Below are positions 34,118-45,915 of a DNA stretch of 64,000 nt, one piece after another. The DNA is from Blepharisma stoltei (lineage: Eukaryota > Ciliophora > Heterotrichea > Heterotrichida > Blepharismidae): the NCBI GenBank assembly GCA_914767885.1, contig CAJZBQ010000028.1:620001-684000 (forward strand), written 5' to 3'. Within the stretch, counting starts at the first letter, position 1. The number at the start of each line of letters is the position of its first letter. The notes under the pieces are model-generated. The model ran no database searches, was not told the DNA's origin, and worked only from the letters and a program-made list of their open reading frames with translations. Both the position numbers and the translations under genes were made by a program.

Positions 34118-34635
34118 AGAGATGGGCCACCCTTCCTCTCAGTGGCGTGTATTTATGTATGCCGGCAAGGTTTTGGGGTGTGATGAAAGCCCAGCTATAA
34201 TCGGTCGCCCTAAAGCTAGGGCGGGATTTAGAATCCGCTGATATCGACCTTGATTTCCATGACAGTTAATTGCATCTTTTTTCCAGCAGCTTCCAGCCCA
34301 GTAGGTTCCTGAAATTAGGTAGGGTAGCATGCCTGTCTAAACAAATTTTGTGGTACCCTCCGAATAGCAAAGACTGCTGATTTCTTCCTCAGGATAACCA
34401 GAAAAGAGAGGAGGCAATTTAGACACGGAAAACTGAAGTCTCTTTAGTTGAAAGAGCTCCCATTTTGGAGAGATCTGGCTAGAGCAGCCTAATTTGGCTT
34501 AAACTGTGTCGGTGCTTGCGGAGTCGCCTAGCAAATTCTTTTTGGAGTCAAATGGTCAGCTCAATCAGGAAATTGGGGCATTCCACCCCATTTTAGCACA
34601 ACACTCTGTAGCTGTATTTGGAAAATGGGGGACTT
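34118..34635. other. GC-richer non-coding island 2
   Basis: About 520 bp, GC-richer and non-coding, starting gagatgggccaccc and ending caccccattttagc. It has short inverted repeats (gccctaaagctagggc; ggggcattccacccc). It stands alone in a 2.7-kb stretch without genes. Similar in character to island 1 but I see no clear shared sequence. Confidence 0.4.
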
Positions 34636-35147
34636 TAAATAATCAACAAAAAAAACAAAGCAAATTAAATCTTTCATAAGACTTAGGCAATTTTAATAAA
34701 AATTGCAAATTATAATAAAAGAAAAATGGTCTTTTTCTTTCTTAAACTAATTATTTTAGATCTTCAGATCTGAATAGACGGTTCTCCTATCCAAATAAAC
34801 TTTAGGGTCAACAATTTTAAAACTAATTTCCATCATAGTTAAAGCCTAAAATTAAGTAGCCTATAAAACTAAACGAATGATCCTAATATGACAGCTCCCA
34901 TTTTGTATTATCTTTTAGTTAATAATATCTTTATTTTGTTATCTAAAATCTTATTCTAAGCCCTTTTACATGTCATTCTAAAATGCATCTATTTTTGAAA
35001 GCTTTTCCCTATTGTAATTTATTTCATATATCAGTTTTGCATTCTTGTTCCTTTAATTCTTTTATGTATTTTCAGACATTTTAGGTCTGTCAGTTTATCA
35101 ATCATTAATTTTTAGCCATAATAGGAGAGTTATTAATAAAAGCAATT

Positions 35148-37417
35148 ATGTCGAAAAAGGCAAAAATATTAAGACAATCTCATATAAAATTGGAAGATCT
35201 CCCTCACTCCCCCCCCCCTTTAAATTGAAACAAAAAATTTTGTTTCAATTTAAAGGGGGGTTAAGAAAATGTTTTTATAAACAAATTTATATATAAAAAT
35301 TTTTTTCAGAGATAAAATTTTATGGTTCATTCTGTGCTTGATTTTTAATTTCAATTTCATGAAAAATTAATTCATAAATTTCTCAATCTCAAAGTGTAAA
35401 CTTGCTGAAATGGTATTCTTCTAACTCTCCCCATAACAATTGGACAAAATAGAGTTTAATTTCTAAATCTTATATGTTTGAAGCATATTAAATAGGGTAT
35501 TAACGTATTTACATATAAAATAATGATTTTTACCTATAAAATTTTCTATTATAATAAAATTTTTGTTTCAATTTAAAGGGGGGGTAATTTCCCAAAAAAG
35601 TAGAAATTTTACCAATATTTTGTTTCAATTTAAAGGGGGGGGAGAGTCAGGAGATCCTAGTGAAGATATATACAGATTTCTTAGACTTTAGTGATTGAGG
35701 AAGAATAGCTTGCTCTAGCAGCTGGCAGTGAAATATTATAGAGATATGTTGATCAACTGTTCGCGTTCTCAATTTCTACAGTCTTCCTCTTATGAGACCA
35801 TCAGATTTCAAAACTGTTATAAAAAAATGCACTCGGCTGAAGAAACTCAGATTAGATTGTACTTATTTAGACTTGAGCTCACTTGCTTATATTCCCACAG
35901 GACTTCAAGAGTTTAGACTTGAGTCTTTGGATCGGCTTATAAGCGACCCTGAATTTTTACCCGTTCTAGAGAGATTTCAGTTTCTAAATGTCTTAAAGCT
36001 CTCAGTATTTAACAAATCTTTAAGCTACAAGATAGTTCAAGACCAATGGCTTAATTTTCTTTCAACTACAAATATAGCTTCTTTTGAAATCGAAAATATC
36101 CCGATAGTCCCTTTTAATCAGCTGAAAAATGTCCCTGGTTTGAGTATGGACATAATTGAAAATTTTCTTGGGCTTAAAAAACTTAAAATTTGGAATTCTG
36201 TTGTATAGCGATTTTAATTAAACATTAAAACATTTTTTTTATTTTTCCTTTATAATTAATTTTAATTCATTAAGAAATATTCATCAAATATAAAATACCA
36301 AAAATTTCCTTCAGGTCTAGAAAAGTTAAAGATCACATCAAGTCAAGATTCTAAAGTAAATTGCCTAGGACTAAACGATATGACTTTTAGAATTCTAGAA
36401 AATTCTTGCTCAAGGATTAAAAAGCTAAAAATTGTTGACTCTAAAACCAGGATAAATGATAATGATTCTTTAACCAATGCTTCTATAGCGCTAATATGCA
36501 AAAAATGGAGTAAAATAAAGCACTTGTGGCTGACTTCATATTCAGAAGTAGGGGTCAATTACGTTGACGAAAATTCAATTATAGACTTATTTAATACATG
36601 TTGTGATATGCGGACGCTAGGTCTTGATAACTTTAAGCAGCTTTCTGATATATGTGTAGAAGCATTATGTAATAAAAGCCCAAATCTAGAAACATTATCA
36701 CTCTCTTTTACCCGTATTTCTGATTCATCTCTAATTCATATTTCTTCACTTAAAAAACTTCAATATTTAAGCTTAAGGAACTGTAAGAAATTATCTGAAC
36801 CAGGATTGATTGAGCTGCTCCGTGATCTACCAGAACTTGAAGCTCTTAATTTTTCAGCGACATCTAATATCACTGATCAAGTGATATCTGTGTTGGCAAG
36901 TAATTGCAGAAATCTTAAGCAGCTAGTATTGAATGATGCAAGAATAACCTCTCTAGAACCCATTTCAAATATGGCAAACCTCAGTGATTTATCAATAGTT
37001 GGCTGTAAAGGCTTAAATAATTCAGAAAATTTCAGATTTTTAGTGAGGCTGCATAACCTTTGTAATCTGACAATTGTTGGGAGTAAAATATTGACTCATG
37101 ATGATTTTGCTTTTTTGATGGATGGAATTGGGAAAAACTTAAGAAAGCTGAGGTTTGATGGCTGCCAAAACCTGAATGATCAAAGCTTTCTTAAAATTGC
37201 CCAAGTAGGTAAAAGAGTCAGAATTCTTACGATGAAAAATATTGTTCTTACAAATCAAATTCTGGGGTATCTTGGATTAATGTGGTCGAACTTAAAACAA
37301 ATTTCTGTGTCTAATCTGCTTTCGAATGGGCAAAATAAAGAAATTACCCATCATGGCCATGAGTTTAGAATAGTGTTGGAAGTCAATGGAGAGACCTTGT
37401 ATTTTTCATCATCATAA
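35148..37417 (+). CDS. F-box and leucine-rich repeat protein
   Basis: After a family D MITE is removed the N-terminus reads KLEDLPQEILVKIYRFLDF, a textbook F-box, with SDW (TGA) GRIACSSSW following. Leucine-rich repeats fill the rest: CTRLKKLRLDCTYLDLSSL, SPNLETLSLSFTRISDSSL, ISSLKKLQYLSLRNCKKL, NCRNLKQLVLNDARIT and others of the cysteine-containing (FBXL/AMN1) type. A second, 90-bp IES splits the LRR array (WNSVV joined to YQKFPSGLEKL). It should act as the substrate receptor of an SCF ubiquitin ligase. About 600 aa. Confidence 0.85.
35207..35649. mobile_element. MITE/IES family D (443 bp) with TCA boundaries
   Basis: The left hairpin end carries CCCTTTAAATTGAAACAAAA, its complement, then GGGGGGTTAAG. 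The right end has two direct copies of TTTGTTTCAATTTAAAGGGG about 60 bp apart. It lies between TCA at 35204-35206 and TCA at 35647-35649, not TA. Removing one TCA copy restores the F-box (cct-cag-gag: LPQEIL). Family architecture equals A and B with a different motif. Confidence 0.88.
36208..36297. other. IES, 90 bp, in F-box/LRR gene
   Basis: The TA copies are 36206-36207 and 36296-36297, in codon positions 1-2. The join gives IWNSVVYQKFPSGLEKLKI, an uninterrupted LRR. Another TA pair two bases away would add a Lys; the frame is the same. Confidence 0.75.
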
Positions 37418-37693
37418 TGTCTTATAAATAGTAAATTTAAATAGTAAATAATAAATTATTGTGCGAGATTGGAGCTTTTGAGACTGAAAGTATATAAAAT
37501 TCAAAAAAATCGTCAACTATTATAAATGCTCAATTTTTTTTAAGAATTTTTGGAAATAATTTCAGGTGATAGATTTTAAAACAAATTGCAAAATTAGTGG
37601 CTAGTCATGATGATATAATTTTAGTCATCATGCTTTTTTTAATACTTTAATTATGATAGCTTAAAATGATTTTTCTATGCATACAGAATTAAA

Positions 37694-38632
37694 ATGGATA
37701 CTCATAGTGCTGGGGAATGGGATATTCATGCTCTGCAAGGAAGAATGCTTGGATCAGAAGAATTAGATGCTCTTAGTAATCAATTAGGCATTAAGATCCC
37801 AGACTGCGTTTTTGGTAACAGCATTGTATCTTTCCAAAATCCTGCATCGGGCTTTATATATAAGTTTTCTGCTGATAAAGCCCTCGAAATGTGCGGATTT
37901 GAAGCAAGAACCCAAAAACTCTACACAGAAGGCGAGCTTAAATTCGACCACATAAATGTGATCCCAAATGAAGTCCAAGTATCAATGGCATCTAAATGGG
38001 CAGCCAAAACAATCCCAAGGGACGCAGCTTTTGCAACCCCTCATACTCCTCAAGTCCCTGCAGAAATATGCAGTCGCGGAAGAGATTGGACATATTCATC
38101 TCCATATAAAGGGACAGTCGAAGGAATTGATGGAAATCCAATACCTGAGACCGTAAGAATTGCAATTACAGAAGAGGCTATCCCTTATAATATGTTAGGA
38201 ATTGAAAATCCGATCTTATGGGCACATGAGGTGATATTTTTCGAAGATGAGCTTGATGACAATGGGCAGTCAAAATTCCATATCAGGGTTAGAGCAATGC
38301 AGGACTGCTTTTATGCGCTTATTAGAAGTTATTTGAGAGTAGACCATGTGGTTGTAAGAATTATGGACACAAGAGTATTTCATAAGTTTGACGAGAGGAA
38401 AATATTAATTTCTTTATAAATAAAATTAAAAAATAAATTTATTAAAATTAAAATAGTTTAGGATTGCTATGAGAGGGTAAGAGAATTCCAAATGAGAGAA
38501 GCGTCGTATGATGAACTAAGAGCAAGAGGGTTTAATTTTCCTCCACAATGGGCCATTGATCCTAGAGAGAGTGACTTAATTTATGAAAGATTGCCGGTGA
38601 TTGGAATTTTCAGGGATGAAATCACTTATTAA
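37694..38632 (+). CDS. TIP41-like protein (TIPRL)
   Basis: This is a regulator of PP2A-family phosphatases in TOR signalling. Conserved blocks: PDCVFGNSIVSF, RDWTYSSPYKGTV, NPILWAHEVIFFEDELDDNG, HIRVRAMQDCFYALIRSYLRVDHVVVRIMDTRVFH. After a 75-bp IES it continues REFQMREASYDELRARGFNFPPQW, the usual C-terminal block, and stops at TAA 38632. About 288 aa, normal for the family. Confidence 0.9.
38405..38479. other. IES, 75 bp, in TIP41 gene
   Basis: The TA copies are 38403-38404 and 38478-38479, in codon positions 2-3. The join gives KFDERKIREFQMREASYDEL. The flanks also share GAGAGG, close to but outside the TA. Confidence 0.82.
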
Positions 38633-38767
38633 AAAATTATTTCTAAATACCAAATATTACCTTTTTCCAATAATTTAACAATTATAGCTGCATCCTTAAC
38701 ATCTAAAGTATGCAAAAAAACAATAATTTAAAAATATTTCGCTCAAATTGATTAAACTATTAGCCAT

Positions 38768-39544
38768 TTAAGCATTAGCAGCTGGCTTTTGAGTCTTTGC
38801 ACCTCTCAGTCTTCCAGTTCTCCTAGCTGCAATAAGTCCGACCTTTTGTCCAGGTGGTGCGCTTCTCTTAACAGTGCTAGGATGTCCAATGTGTTGATGA
38901 TTTCCACCTCCATGTGGATGTTCTACAGGGTTCATGGCCACACCTCTAACCTTTGGCCAGCAATTTCTTTTGACTCTGTATTTGTGGTAAGCTCTTCCAG
39001 CCTTCATGATTGGTTTTTCGTTTCTTCCGCCTCCAGCGACAATTCCAATCATAGCTCTGCATGAAGAATCAACAGTTTTTCTGGCTCCACTTGGAAGTCT
39101 AATTCTGGTCCTGGTCCCATCATCAGATTGTCCAATAACAGCGCAGGCAGTCCCTGAAGTTCTTCCTATTGTGCCTCTGTCTCCGTATCTCCCTTCAACA
39201 TTGCAAACTTCGGTACCTTCTGGCATCTGTGAGAGTGGAAGGACATTGCCAACAGTGAGTTGAGCGTCTTGGCCACAATAAATGTATTGGCCTGAGTACA
39301 TACCTTCTGTTGCAATAAAAGTTTCAATATGTTGACGATAACGATATGGATCTCTGAAAACTACTCTCGCTAATGGTGCACCACGACCTGGGTCATGAAT
39401 AATTTCTTTTACTACTCCTCTGATATAGCCATTTCGTTCTGAATAATCTAAAGCTCGGAATTTAGGGACACCTTTGCGGTGGGCTACGTGGGCTTTGAAA
39501 ATTGCCGCACCTCCTTTACGTTGAGCTCTGATTCTGCGACCCAT
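38768..39544 (-). CDS. ribosomal protein uL2 (RPL8)
   Basis: A complete 258-aa large-subunit protein with its hallmark blocks: [65 protein letters not shown], and [21 protein letters not shown] with the peptidyl-transferase-proximal His. No IES or intron, in contrast to eL36 in this window. The codon use is less AT-driven than its neighbours, as expected of a highly expressed gene. Confidence 0.97.
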   Translation of the reverse strand: MGRRIRAQRKGGAAIFKAHVAHRKGVPKFRALDYSERNGYIRGVVKEIIHDPGRGAPLARVVFRDPYRYRQHIETFIATEGMYSGQYIYCGQDAQLTVGNVLPLSQMPEGTEVCNVEGRYGDRGTIGRTSGTACAVIGQSDDGTRTRIRLPSGARKTVDSSCRAMIGIVAGGGRNEKPIMKAGRAYHKYRVKRNCWPKVRGVAMNPVEHPHGGGNHQHIGHPSTVKRSAPPGQKVGLIAARRTGRLRGAKTQKPAANA

Positions 39545-39612
39545 ATTTTATAGCCACTGATAGATGTTAATATGGAAATGGATAAGTTTGGATTATTTAT
39601 CAATAGATTAAG

Positions 39613-42600
39613 CTAATATCGACCTTTACAGCGGATTTTTAAGATTTCTTGCTCTTTTAGTGTGAGAATTTCTTGAAATTCATATTCACGGGTTTGGATA
39701 AATCTTCGTTTGTTTTCAAGCTCGATAAGTAGTTCATCGATTAGGTCGCATTTCTGGGAAAGCTCAGATTCAAGCTCTTGTCTGAGGTTTTGTTCTTCGT
39801 ATAGAGCTTGAAGGAGTTCTTGATGAGAAGATCGAGAAATATTTGAAAGGTATTTAGAGTGGTTAAGAAGTTTAGCTTGAAGTGTAGGCTTGCTTTGTTT
39901 GTATTCTTTTATTAGTTCTTGTGTGTATTTACTTTGAGATTCTAGCTCTTCTAAGGTTAATTTTTCTTTAATTTTAGATCCTAAAGATAAATTTTCTGAG
40001 TAGCTGAGACGACTTTCTCTTTTGGGACTATCCCTCTTTCTCCTGCCACCATTTTGACTATTAGAAGCAATTTTATAAAAATCTAGCTGCTTCCTTAAAT
40101 TTTGGAGCTCTTTTTCGTAGTCCTCCACACTTTTTATTAACTCCCCCGATCTCAATAAGCTATAAAGCCATTGTGTCCCTGTTTTGACCAATTTTAAAAG
40201 CATCTATTCTTTATAAAACTTTACCGCCCTTAGGAACGAGCAAAATATTTTGCTTGCTCATAAAGAGGGGATTAAGTATCTCTTTTCAATTGTGAGTGAC
40301 TCAATTGTTTGCATATACGCATCTTCTTTCTGAGACCACTTTTTAGGAGTTTCTGTCTCTCCTACATCTTCTTTGCCACTCAAAGCATCAAATATTTTTT
40401 TAATTGCTTCTTTTGGCGAGACATCTCCTATTTTTTCTCTAGGATTTTTTTTTACATGACTATAAAGTTCTAATAAAGATTTTTTCCATTCATCACAGTC
40501 TTCACGAAATATTTTGATTGTATTTTTTAGATTTGTATTTTCCTCTTCTAAGATCTTTAAAGCCTCACTAACTCCCCCCCCCCTCCGTGAGTTAACAAAA
40601 AAATTTTGTTCACTCACGGAGGGGGGTTAATTTTTTTTTTTTAAAAAACAATTTATTTATTTTTTTTTCGAAATTTAAAAAAATTCTAATTTCGCGCAAA
40701 AATTGGAAAGTAAATATTAATTTAATTTATAAAATTTATGTTTTAAAAGGCAATTCGTTTAAAATTAAACAGAAATAGCTCTAGATTTCATTATACTAAT
40801 TATCATTTATATATCAAAATTATTTTCCATAAAAAATTTTTCTATTAAAAAAATTTTTGTTCACTCACGGAGGGTGAGTTTTTGGGCAAAAAATAGCGAT
40901 TTTTCTAATGGTTTTGTTCACTCACGGGGGGGGGGGGAGTAAGATGAGAATTTTCATTCTTTAGCAGTTTTACTACATCTTCTATTGGAATTTCTTTAAG
41001 AAAAGTTTGATCTATTGAGTTTTGTAACTGAGAACTCTCTTTAGATTCTTCAAGATTTGGCAATGGAATATTTGAAAGCAAATTTGATACTTTAGATTGA
41101 AAAATTGGTTTTGCATTGACGTTTATTTGTTTGCTACTTTCGGCAGGAAAGGCTTTTAATTGAATTTTTTCTGGATCTGGAGGAAAACTTGATTTATTTT
41201 TTTCTCCACTTTTTGGATTTTCAAGCTGGTTTAATGCTGAGCCTTTTGAATACAGCTTTTGGCCAGTATATGATGAAAAAGATTCACTTCCAAAAGCTGT
41301 CATGCAGGATTTGGGACTAATTTTCGGTTTATTTAAGCTTTCATCTGATATATTTATAGATTGTGATCTTTCATCATTAATATGCTGAAAAGTAATGCTA
41401 AATTTTTCACTATCTCTCAATTTCTTATATTCTTCAATAAGAAGATTGATAAAAGCATCAGCATCTCTAATATCAGAAAATGAAATCTGATGCTTTATAT
41501 CAAATTCAGCGTTCCATTTTTCAAATTTCTCTTTTATACTCTCCATTATATTTTTAATCTCATTGGTTTCTTCAGTCTGCGATTCCTTTTCTATATAAGA
41601 TTTTGCTTTATATTTGATTAACTTTTCTTCAAAATCTTTAATTTGATTATAAAGCAATTCTTTTTCATGTATTAACTGAGAATTTAATATTTGAAACTTT
41701 GCTTTTTCTTCGTTTAGTTTTGCGCACTCTTTTTGAGAGTTTTCATAATCGTTTATTAGTGAAGAATATCTCTTTTCGAAGTCATCAAATCTAGACATGT
41801 ATTCTTTGAGGTGTTTATCTTCTAACTCCCCCCCCCCCTCCGTGAGCGAACAAAAAAATTTTGTTCGCTCACGGAGGGGGGTTAATTTTTTTTTTTAAAA
41901 AAAATTTATATATAAATTTTATAAAACATATTTTTTTTTCGAAATTTAAAAAAATCCTAATTTGCAAAAATTGGGAAGCAAATATTAATTTAATTTGCAA
42001 AATTTATGTTTTAAAACGCAATTTGTTTAAAAATTAAACAGAATTAGCTCTAGATTTCATTATACTAATTATCACTTATATATCAAAATTTTTTTTCCAT
42101 TAAAATTTTTTCTATTAAAAAAATTTTTGTTCACTCACGGAGGGTGGGTTTTTGGTCAAAAAATGGCGATTTTTCTAATGGTTTTGTTCGCTCACGGAGG
42201 GGGGGGGGAGTAAGGTGTGAGAAATTAATCTGAGGGCTATGGACTCACGGCGGAGGAATTTCTCTGGGTGGGGTGAAGGCTCGGGCTGACTGGGCTTCCT
42301 CTTGACCCACAGAAAGCAAACCGACTGTGCAGTAACAATCGAGCACTTCTGGAGTAGCATTCTGTTGCCTATAGATAGCAGAGTAGTTCCAGAGGATCCA
42401 TCGGGCATTCATCTCATACTAGGGGTTGAAGAGAGTATTTTGCTGAAAATATTAGTCCAAACAGGTTCGGGTGAGTCTCACAGTCAGACTGAGGTGCAAC
42501 CCATTTTGGTGACCCTGAAGAAAAAAGGCGTTAGTGGTTTTAGTTCCAAGCACCACATGAAGCGTAAAGCTAGAGCTTGGCTAGCTAGGGGCTGAAATAA

Positions 42601-44497
42601 TCCCCGTTTTAATCCTCCTAATTGATTTCTCTAAGGTGTGTGGAGCTGATGACTCTTTTAATTTTTTGAAATTAATTTCAGAGGAGATGAGCTCGTTTTG
42701 CAACTTTGCAATCTCGTTTTTAAGATGTTCGATTGATTCTATATTTTTTCTATCTTTCTCTTTGATTTCTTCATTTTCTCTTTTTAATTCGAAATTTTCA
42801 GTTTCTACTTCTTCAATCCCTACATTTTTCTTGAATCTGCTAATTATATTATCTTTTAATTGAATTTTATAATCCAAATTCACAATTTCATTTTTCAGTC
42901 TACGATTAATTTCAATTAGATTTTCTATAGCCTCTTCTTTTTCTTGCAAAATTCTTGCTTGAGACTCTACATGCTGGGAACATTTTTTAGTTTCTCTATA
43001 AACTTCTGGCTTACTAGTAGTTCAATTGCATTCAATTTCTTTGGATTTTTTGCTTAATTTTGTTTGTTTTGAATAATTTTTTTCATTTAATTTTATTTCT
43101 AAATTTTTAATGGTCTCAAAACTTTTGCTAATTTCATCTTCTAATTCATTAATTTTTTGGGTTTTTTCTGATACTTTTGCTGATTCTTCATTCAGTTTTA
43201 GTATAATTTCGTTATTATTGTCTAAAAGTTTTTTTAATTGCTCTTTTGTTTTTTCATGATTTGATTTTTCTTTAGAAAAATGCTCAGCAATCTCTTTTTT
43301 CGTTTCATGCTCTTTTTTTAATCTTCCAGCTACTTCTCTGATTCTATAATTTAATTGGTCTTTAAGCTCTGATATTTCTTTGATTTGGCTTGAATTTCTA
43401 TCAGATAGCTCTTTAATGCATTTATTGAGCTCCAAATTTTGATCTTCATACGCTTTCTCAATCCTTTCAATGCTTTCATTTCTAATTTTTTTCCATTCAT
43501 TACTTTCATAACCCTCTTTGCTCATCCTTTTTATATCTTGGTTAATAATTTTTTCATTTTCCAATAACTTATTTAGCTTTTTGATTTCTGAATTAAGTTT
43601 TAAGCATTCTACTTCCTTAATAATTTTTTCATTCTGATATGACTCATTATGAGTTTTCCAAGAATCAAGCATTGATGATTGAATAAATTCAAGCTGCTCA
43701 TTAATTTTGTAGTCAATGATTTCTGATATATTAAAATTTATTTTTGCAATTTCATCTTCTCCCAGCCCTGCCTTATTTAATAATTGTAGCAAATGATCAC
43801 GAAGATCATATATTTCGCCTTTCTTGATCTTAATAATCTTTAGCTCTGATTCTAAATACTGATTTTTTAATGAGTATTCAAAGCAGATTTGCTTTAGATA
43901 TACTAATTCTTCATCTATTTTATGATTTTTTTGAAAATAAAATCCATCTGACCTTGATTTTATTTCATCTGAGGTTTTTGTTAAAATTTCTTTTAAATTC
44001 CTGTTTTCTTCTTCTATTTCGTTAAACTTATATTGAAGGGTTTCAATTTCTTTCATTAATTCTTTAATTTCATTATTTTTACCTTGTATTTCTGACTCAA
44101 AAGTAGATTTAGATGCCTTAAATAATTCATCCAATTCAGGATTTTGAGTGTCTTTTTGTGCTAAAGTATTTCTCAATATCTCAATTTCATATTCTTTTTC
44201 TTTAAGAATTTTTTTATATTTATTTCTTGAAAGAAGCCTTAATTCAGCTTCTAGCTGAGCTATAGTGTTGTCTCTAATTTTCGTAATAGACCTAATGAGT
44301 TCGAAATTTTGCCTTGGTTTTAAAGGTTCCAAAAATATGTATCCGTATTTCTTTCAGAGTCTAGATGCGTTTTCTAAATTTCCTGATGTAAGAGATTTAT
44401 ATAAATTTTGAGACTCTTCAAGACTAATCGAAATATCAGGCATGCATTCTCTTATAGGACTTCCTGAACGCTGAGCTTGGTCAGTCACTTTACTCAT
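39613..44497 (-). CDS. large coiled-coil protein (~1,300 aa), split by three IES loci
   Basis: The ATG at 44497 starts MSKVTDQAQRSGSP. TGA Trp codons occur at SRLWKKYGYIF and IECNWTTSKPEV. Most of the protein is Lys/Glu/Leu heptad sequence, for example TIAQLEAELRLLSRNKYKKI and KIQLKDNIISRFKKN. Joins across the IESs are all in phase: HTLEDKHLKEYMSRF, NENSHLSEALKILEEE, and IEKRYLKLVKTGTQW. A Ser/Pro-rich middle (LNKPKISPKSCMTAFGS) separates two coiled-coil regions. It ends at TAA 39613. A structural cytoskeletal, basal-body or axonemal protein by type; no orthologue recognised. Confidence 0.75.
40197..40274. other. IES, 78 bp, with hairpin core
   Basis: The TA copies are 40195-40196 and 40273-40274, in codon positions 2-3 on the minus strand. 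Removal joins LTIEKRY to LKLVKTGTQW. It contains the perfect palindrome GAGCAAGCAAAATATTTTGC..., so it resembles a miniature of the hairpin end of the MITEs. Without removal the frame ends at a TAG and an apparent ATG follows at once, which would wrongly suggest two genes. Confidence 0.75.
40571..40941. mobile_element. MITE/IES family A copy 5 (371 bp)
   Basis: TA lies at 40569-40570 and 40940-40941. The hairpin end is on the left (CTCCGTGAGTTAACAAAA and complement, GGGGGGTTAA) and the two-motif end on the right. Removal gives SHLSEALKIL in the coiled-coil gene. Confidence 0.93.
41825..42212. mobile_element. MITE family A copy 6 (388 bp)
   Basis: TA lies at 41823-41824 and 42211-42212. The hairpin end is on the left with GTGAGCGAACAAAA; the two-motif end is on the right. 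Internal sequence is nearly identical to copies 3 and 8 (aattgggaagcaaatattaatttaatttgc), indicating recent spread. Confidence 0.93.
42213..42633. repeat. GC-richer dispersed repeat inside the composite IES
   Basis: The segment includes caatcgagcacttctgga, tgttgcctatagatagcagag and taggggttgaagag. The same blocks in the same order, slightly diverged, occur at about 58130-58280. It has no protein frame. A decayed, possibly RNA-derived, element is likely. Its removal from the gene is required, so this repeat lies in DNA eliminated from the soma. Confidence 0.7.
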
Positions 44498-44509
44498 ACT
44501 AATTTATAA

Positions 44510-44640
44510 CTCCATTATTATTCTTACTTCCGCTCATCCTTGATCGAGCGATTTCTTTGAAAATTTTCTAAAATTGGGCAATTAACCCTCCCTTTATCAA
44601 GCAATTTTCATGTGGTCAAAAAAAAAAACCTCTTCTCAAA
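44510..44640. repeat. decayed family B remnant
   Basis: cgctcatccttgatcgagcgat followed by gggcaattaaccctccctttatcaagc recalls the motif and TTAA of family B with lost C/G runs. Intergenic, upstream of the large coiled-coil gene. Confidence 0.45.
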
Positions 44641-44684
44641 ATTTAACTACTTCTTTTTAAAAATAATGAATCTTAAAGATACTA

Positions 44685-45058
44685 ACTCCCCCCCTCCGTG
44701 AGTGAACAAAAAAATTTTGTTCACTCACGGAGGGGGGTTAATTTTTTTTTTTAAAAAATATATATATAATTTTTATAGAAAATAATTTTTTCGAAATTTA
44801 AAAAATCCTAATTCGCAAAAATTGGAAAGCAAATATTAATTTAATTTATAAATTTTGTGTTTTAAAAAGCAATTTGTTTAAAATTAAACAGAATTAGCTC
44901 GAGATTTCATTATATTAATTATCACCTATATATCAAAATTTTTTTCCATAAAAAATTTGTGTGTTAAAAAAATTTTTGTTCACTCACGGAGGGTGGTTTT
45001 TGGGGCAAAAAATAGCGATTTTTCTAATGGTTTTGTTCACTCACGGAGGGGGGGAGTA
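44685..45058. mobile_element. MITE family A copy 7 (374 bp), intergenic
   Basis: TA lies at 44683-44684 and 45057-45058. The hairpin end is on the left with CTCCGTGAGTGAACAAAA; two direct motifs are on the right. No gene is interrupted; it lies upstream of the coiled-coil gene. Confidence 0.92.
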
Positions 45059-45156
45059 AGTGTAATCGCTCCTATAAAATTCTTAATGCTATTTCTAGCA
45101 TATTTAATAATATATTGCATATTCTATATTTTGTAGCTTGCTTTAAATATTTGATA

Positions 45157-45728
45157 ACTCCCCCCCCCATCCTTGATCAAACGATGGCGAGTCGTTCGAT
45201 CAAGGATGGGGGTTAAAAAAACATTTTTTTGGGAAAAAAAATTAATATATAAAATAAAATATATATATATAAATGTTTTTTATTTACTTTTAAATAAGAG
45301 GGTTAAGAGTATTTAATAATTATTTTTACAGCAAAAAATTGAATTAATTTCATAAACATACCAATTTTTTTATTTTAATTTATTAGTTACCCCTTTAAAC
45401 TGTATAAATTTTAATTTGTTACTTATTAAATTAAAATTTGTTTTTTAAAAATTTATAAAATCTCTATTTTATTAGATTATTAATGTTTTAAGCCTAGATT
45501 GATGACTAAATCACTTCGGATAGTTGATTTCGAAGCTTTCTGTCGTCTCAAAGTCCCTGAAAACAACTTCATTAGGTACATCTTCCCAAGCTTTTGATAA
45601 CTATTATATTTTTTATATATATAAAAATTGTCATGATATGAAAATCGTTCGATCAAGGATGGGGGTTAATTTCCCCAATTTTTAGGAATTTTTACAGTCA
45701 ATCGTTCGATCAAGGATGGGGGGGAGTA
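45157..45728. mobile_element. MITE family B copy 2 (572 bp), intergenic
   Basis: TA lies at 45155-45156 and 45727-45728. The hairpin end is on the left (ATCCTTGATCAAACGA with complement and GGGGGTTAA), and two direct CGTTCGATCAAGGATGGGG copies are on the right. Its internal sequence is very close to copy 1. Only about 100 bp from family A copy 7. Confidence 0.93.
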
Positions 45729-45915
45729 AAGAAAAAAATTATTATAATATTTTTTCAGATAATTGTTCCTCCTCTATCATTTATCGAACAATAATATGAC
45801 TTGGTCAAGATGGGAAAATTAAAATTTTAATAAATTATTTAATATTTTATTAACGACATATATTAATTATTTAGGTTGTTATATATAATTTATAAATATA
45901 ATTTTTTCAATTACA

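Larger units (their letters stand above)
41825..42633. other. composite IES, 809 bp: MITE plus GC-richer repeat
   Basis: Only joining TA 41823-41824 to TA 42632-42633 gives an in-phase repair (APHTLEDKHLKEYM). The segment holds family A copy 6 (41825-42212), then a 421-bp GC-richer non-coding stretch. TAAGGTGTG occurs at 42211 and again at 42632, so the second stretch looks like an independent TA insertion beside the MITE. Confidence 0.8.

Noticed and set aside
42175-42595. Frames of 77-97 aa on both strands around 42.2-42.6 kb
   Set aside because: They run from the MITE into the GC-richer repeat, have no known domain, and the surrounding gene is repaired only if the whole segment is removed.
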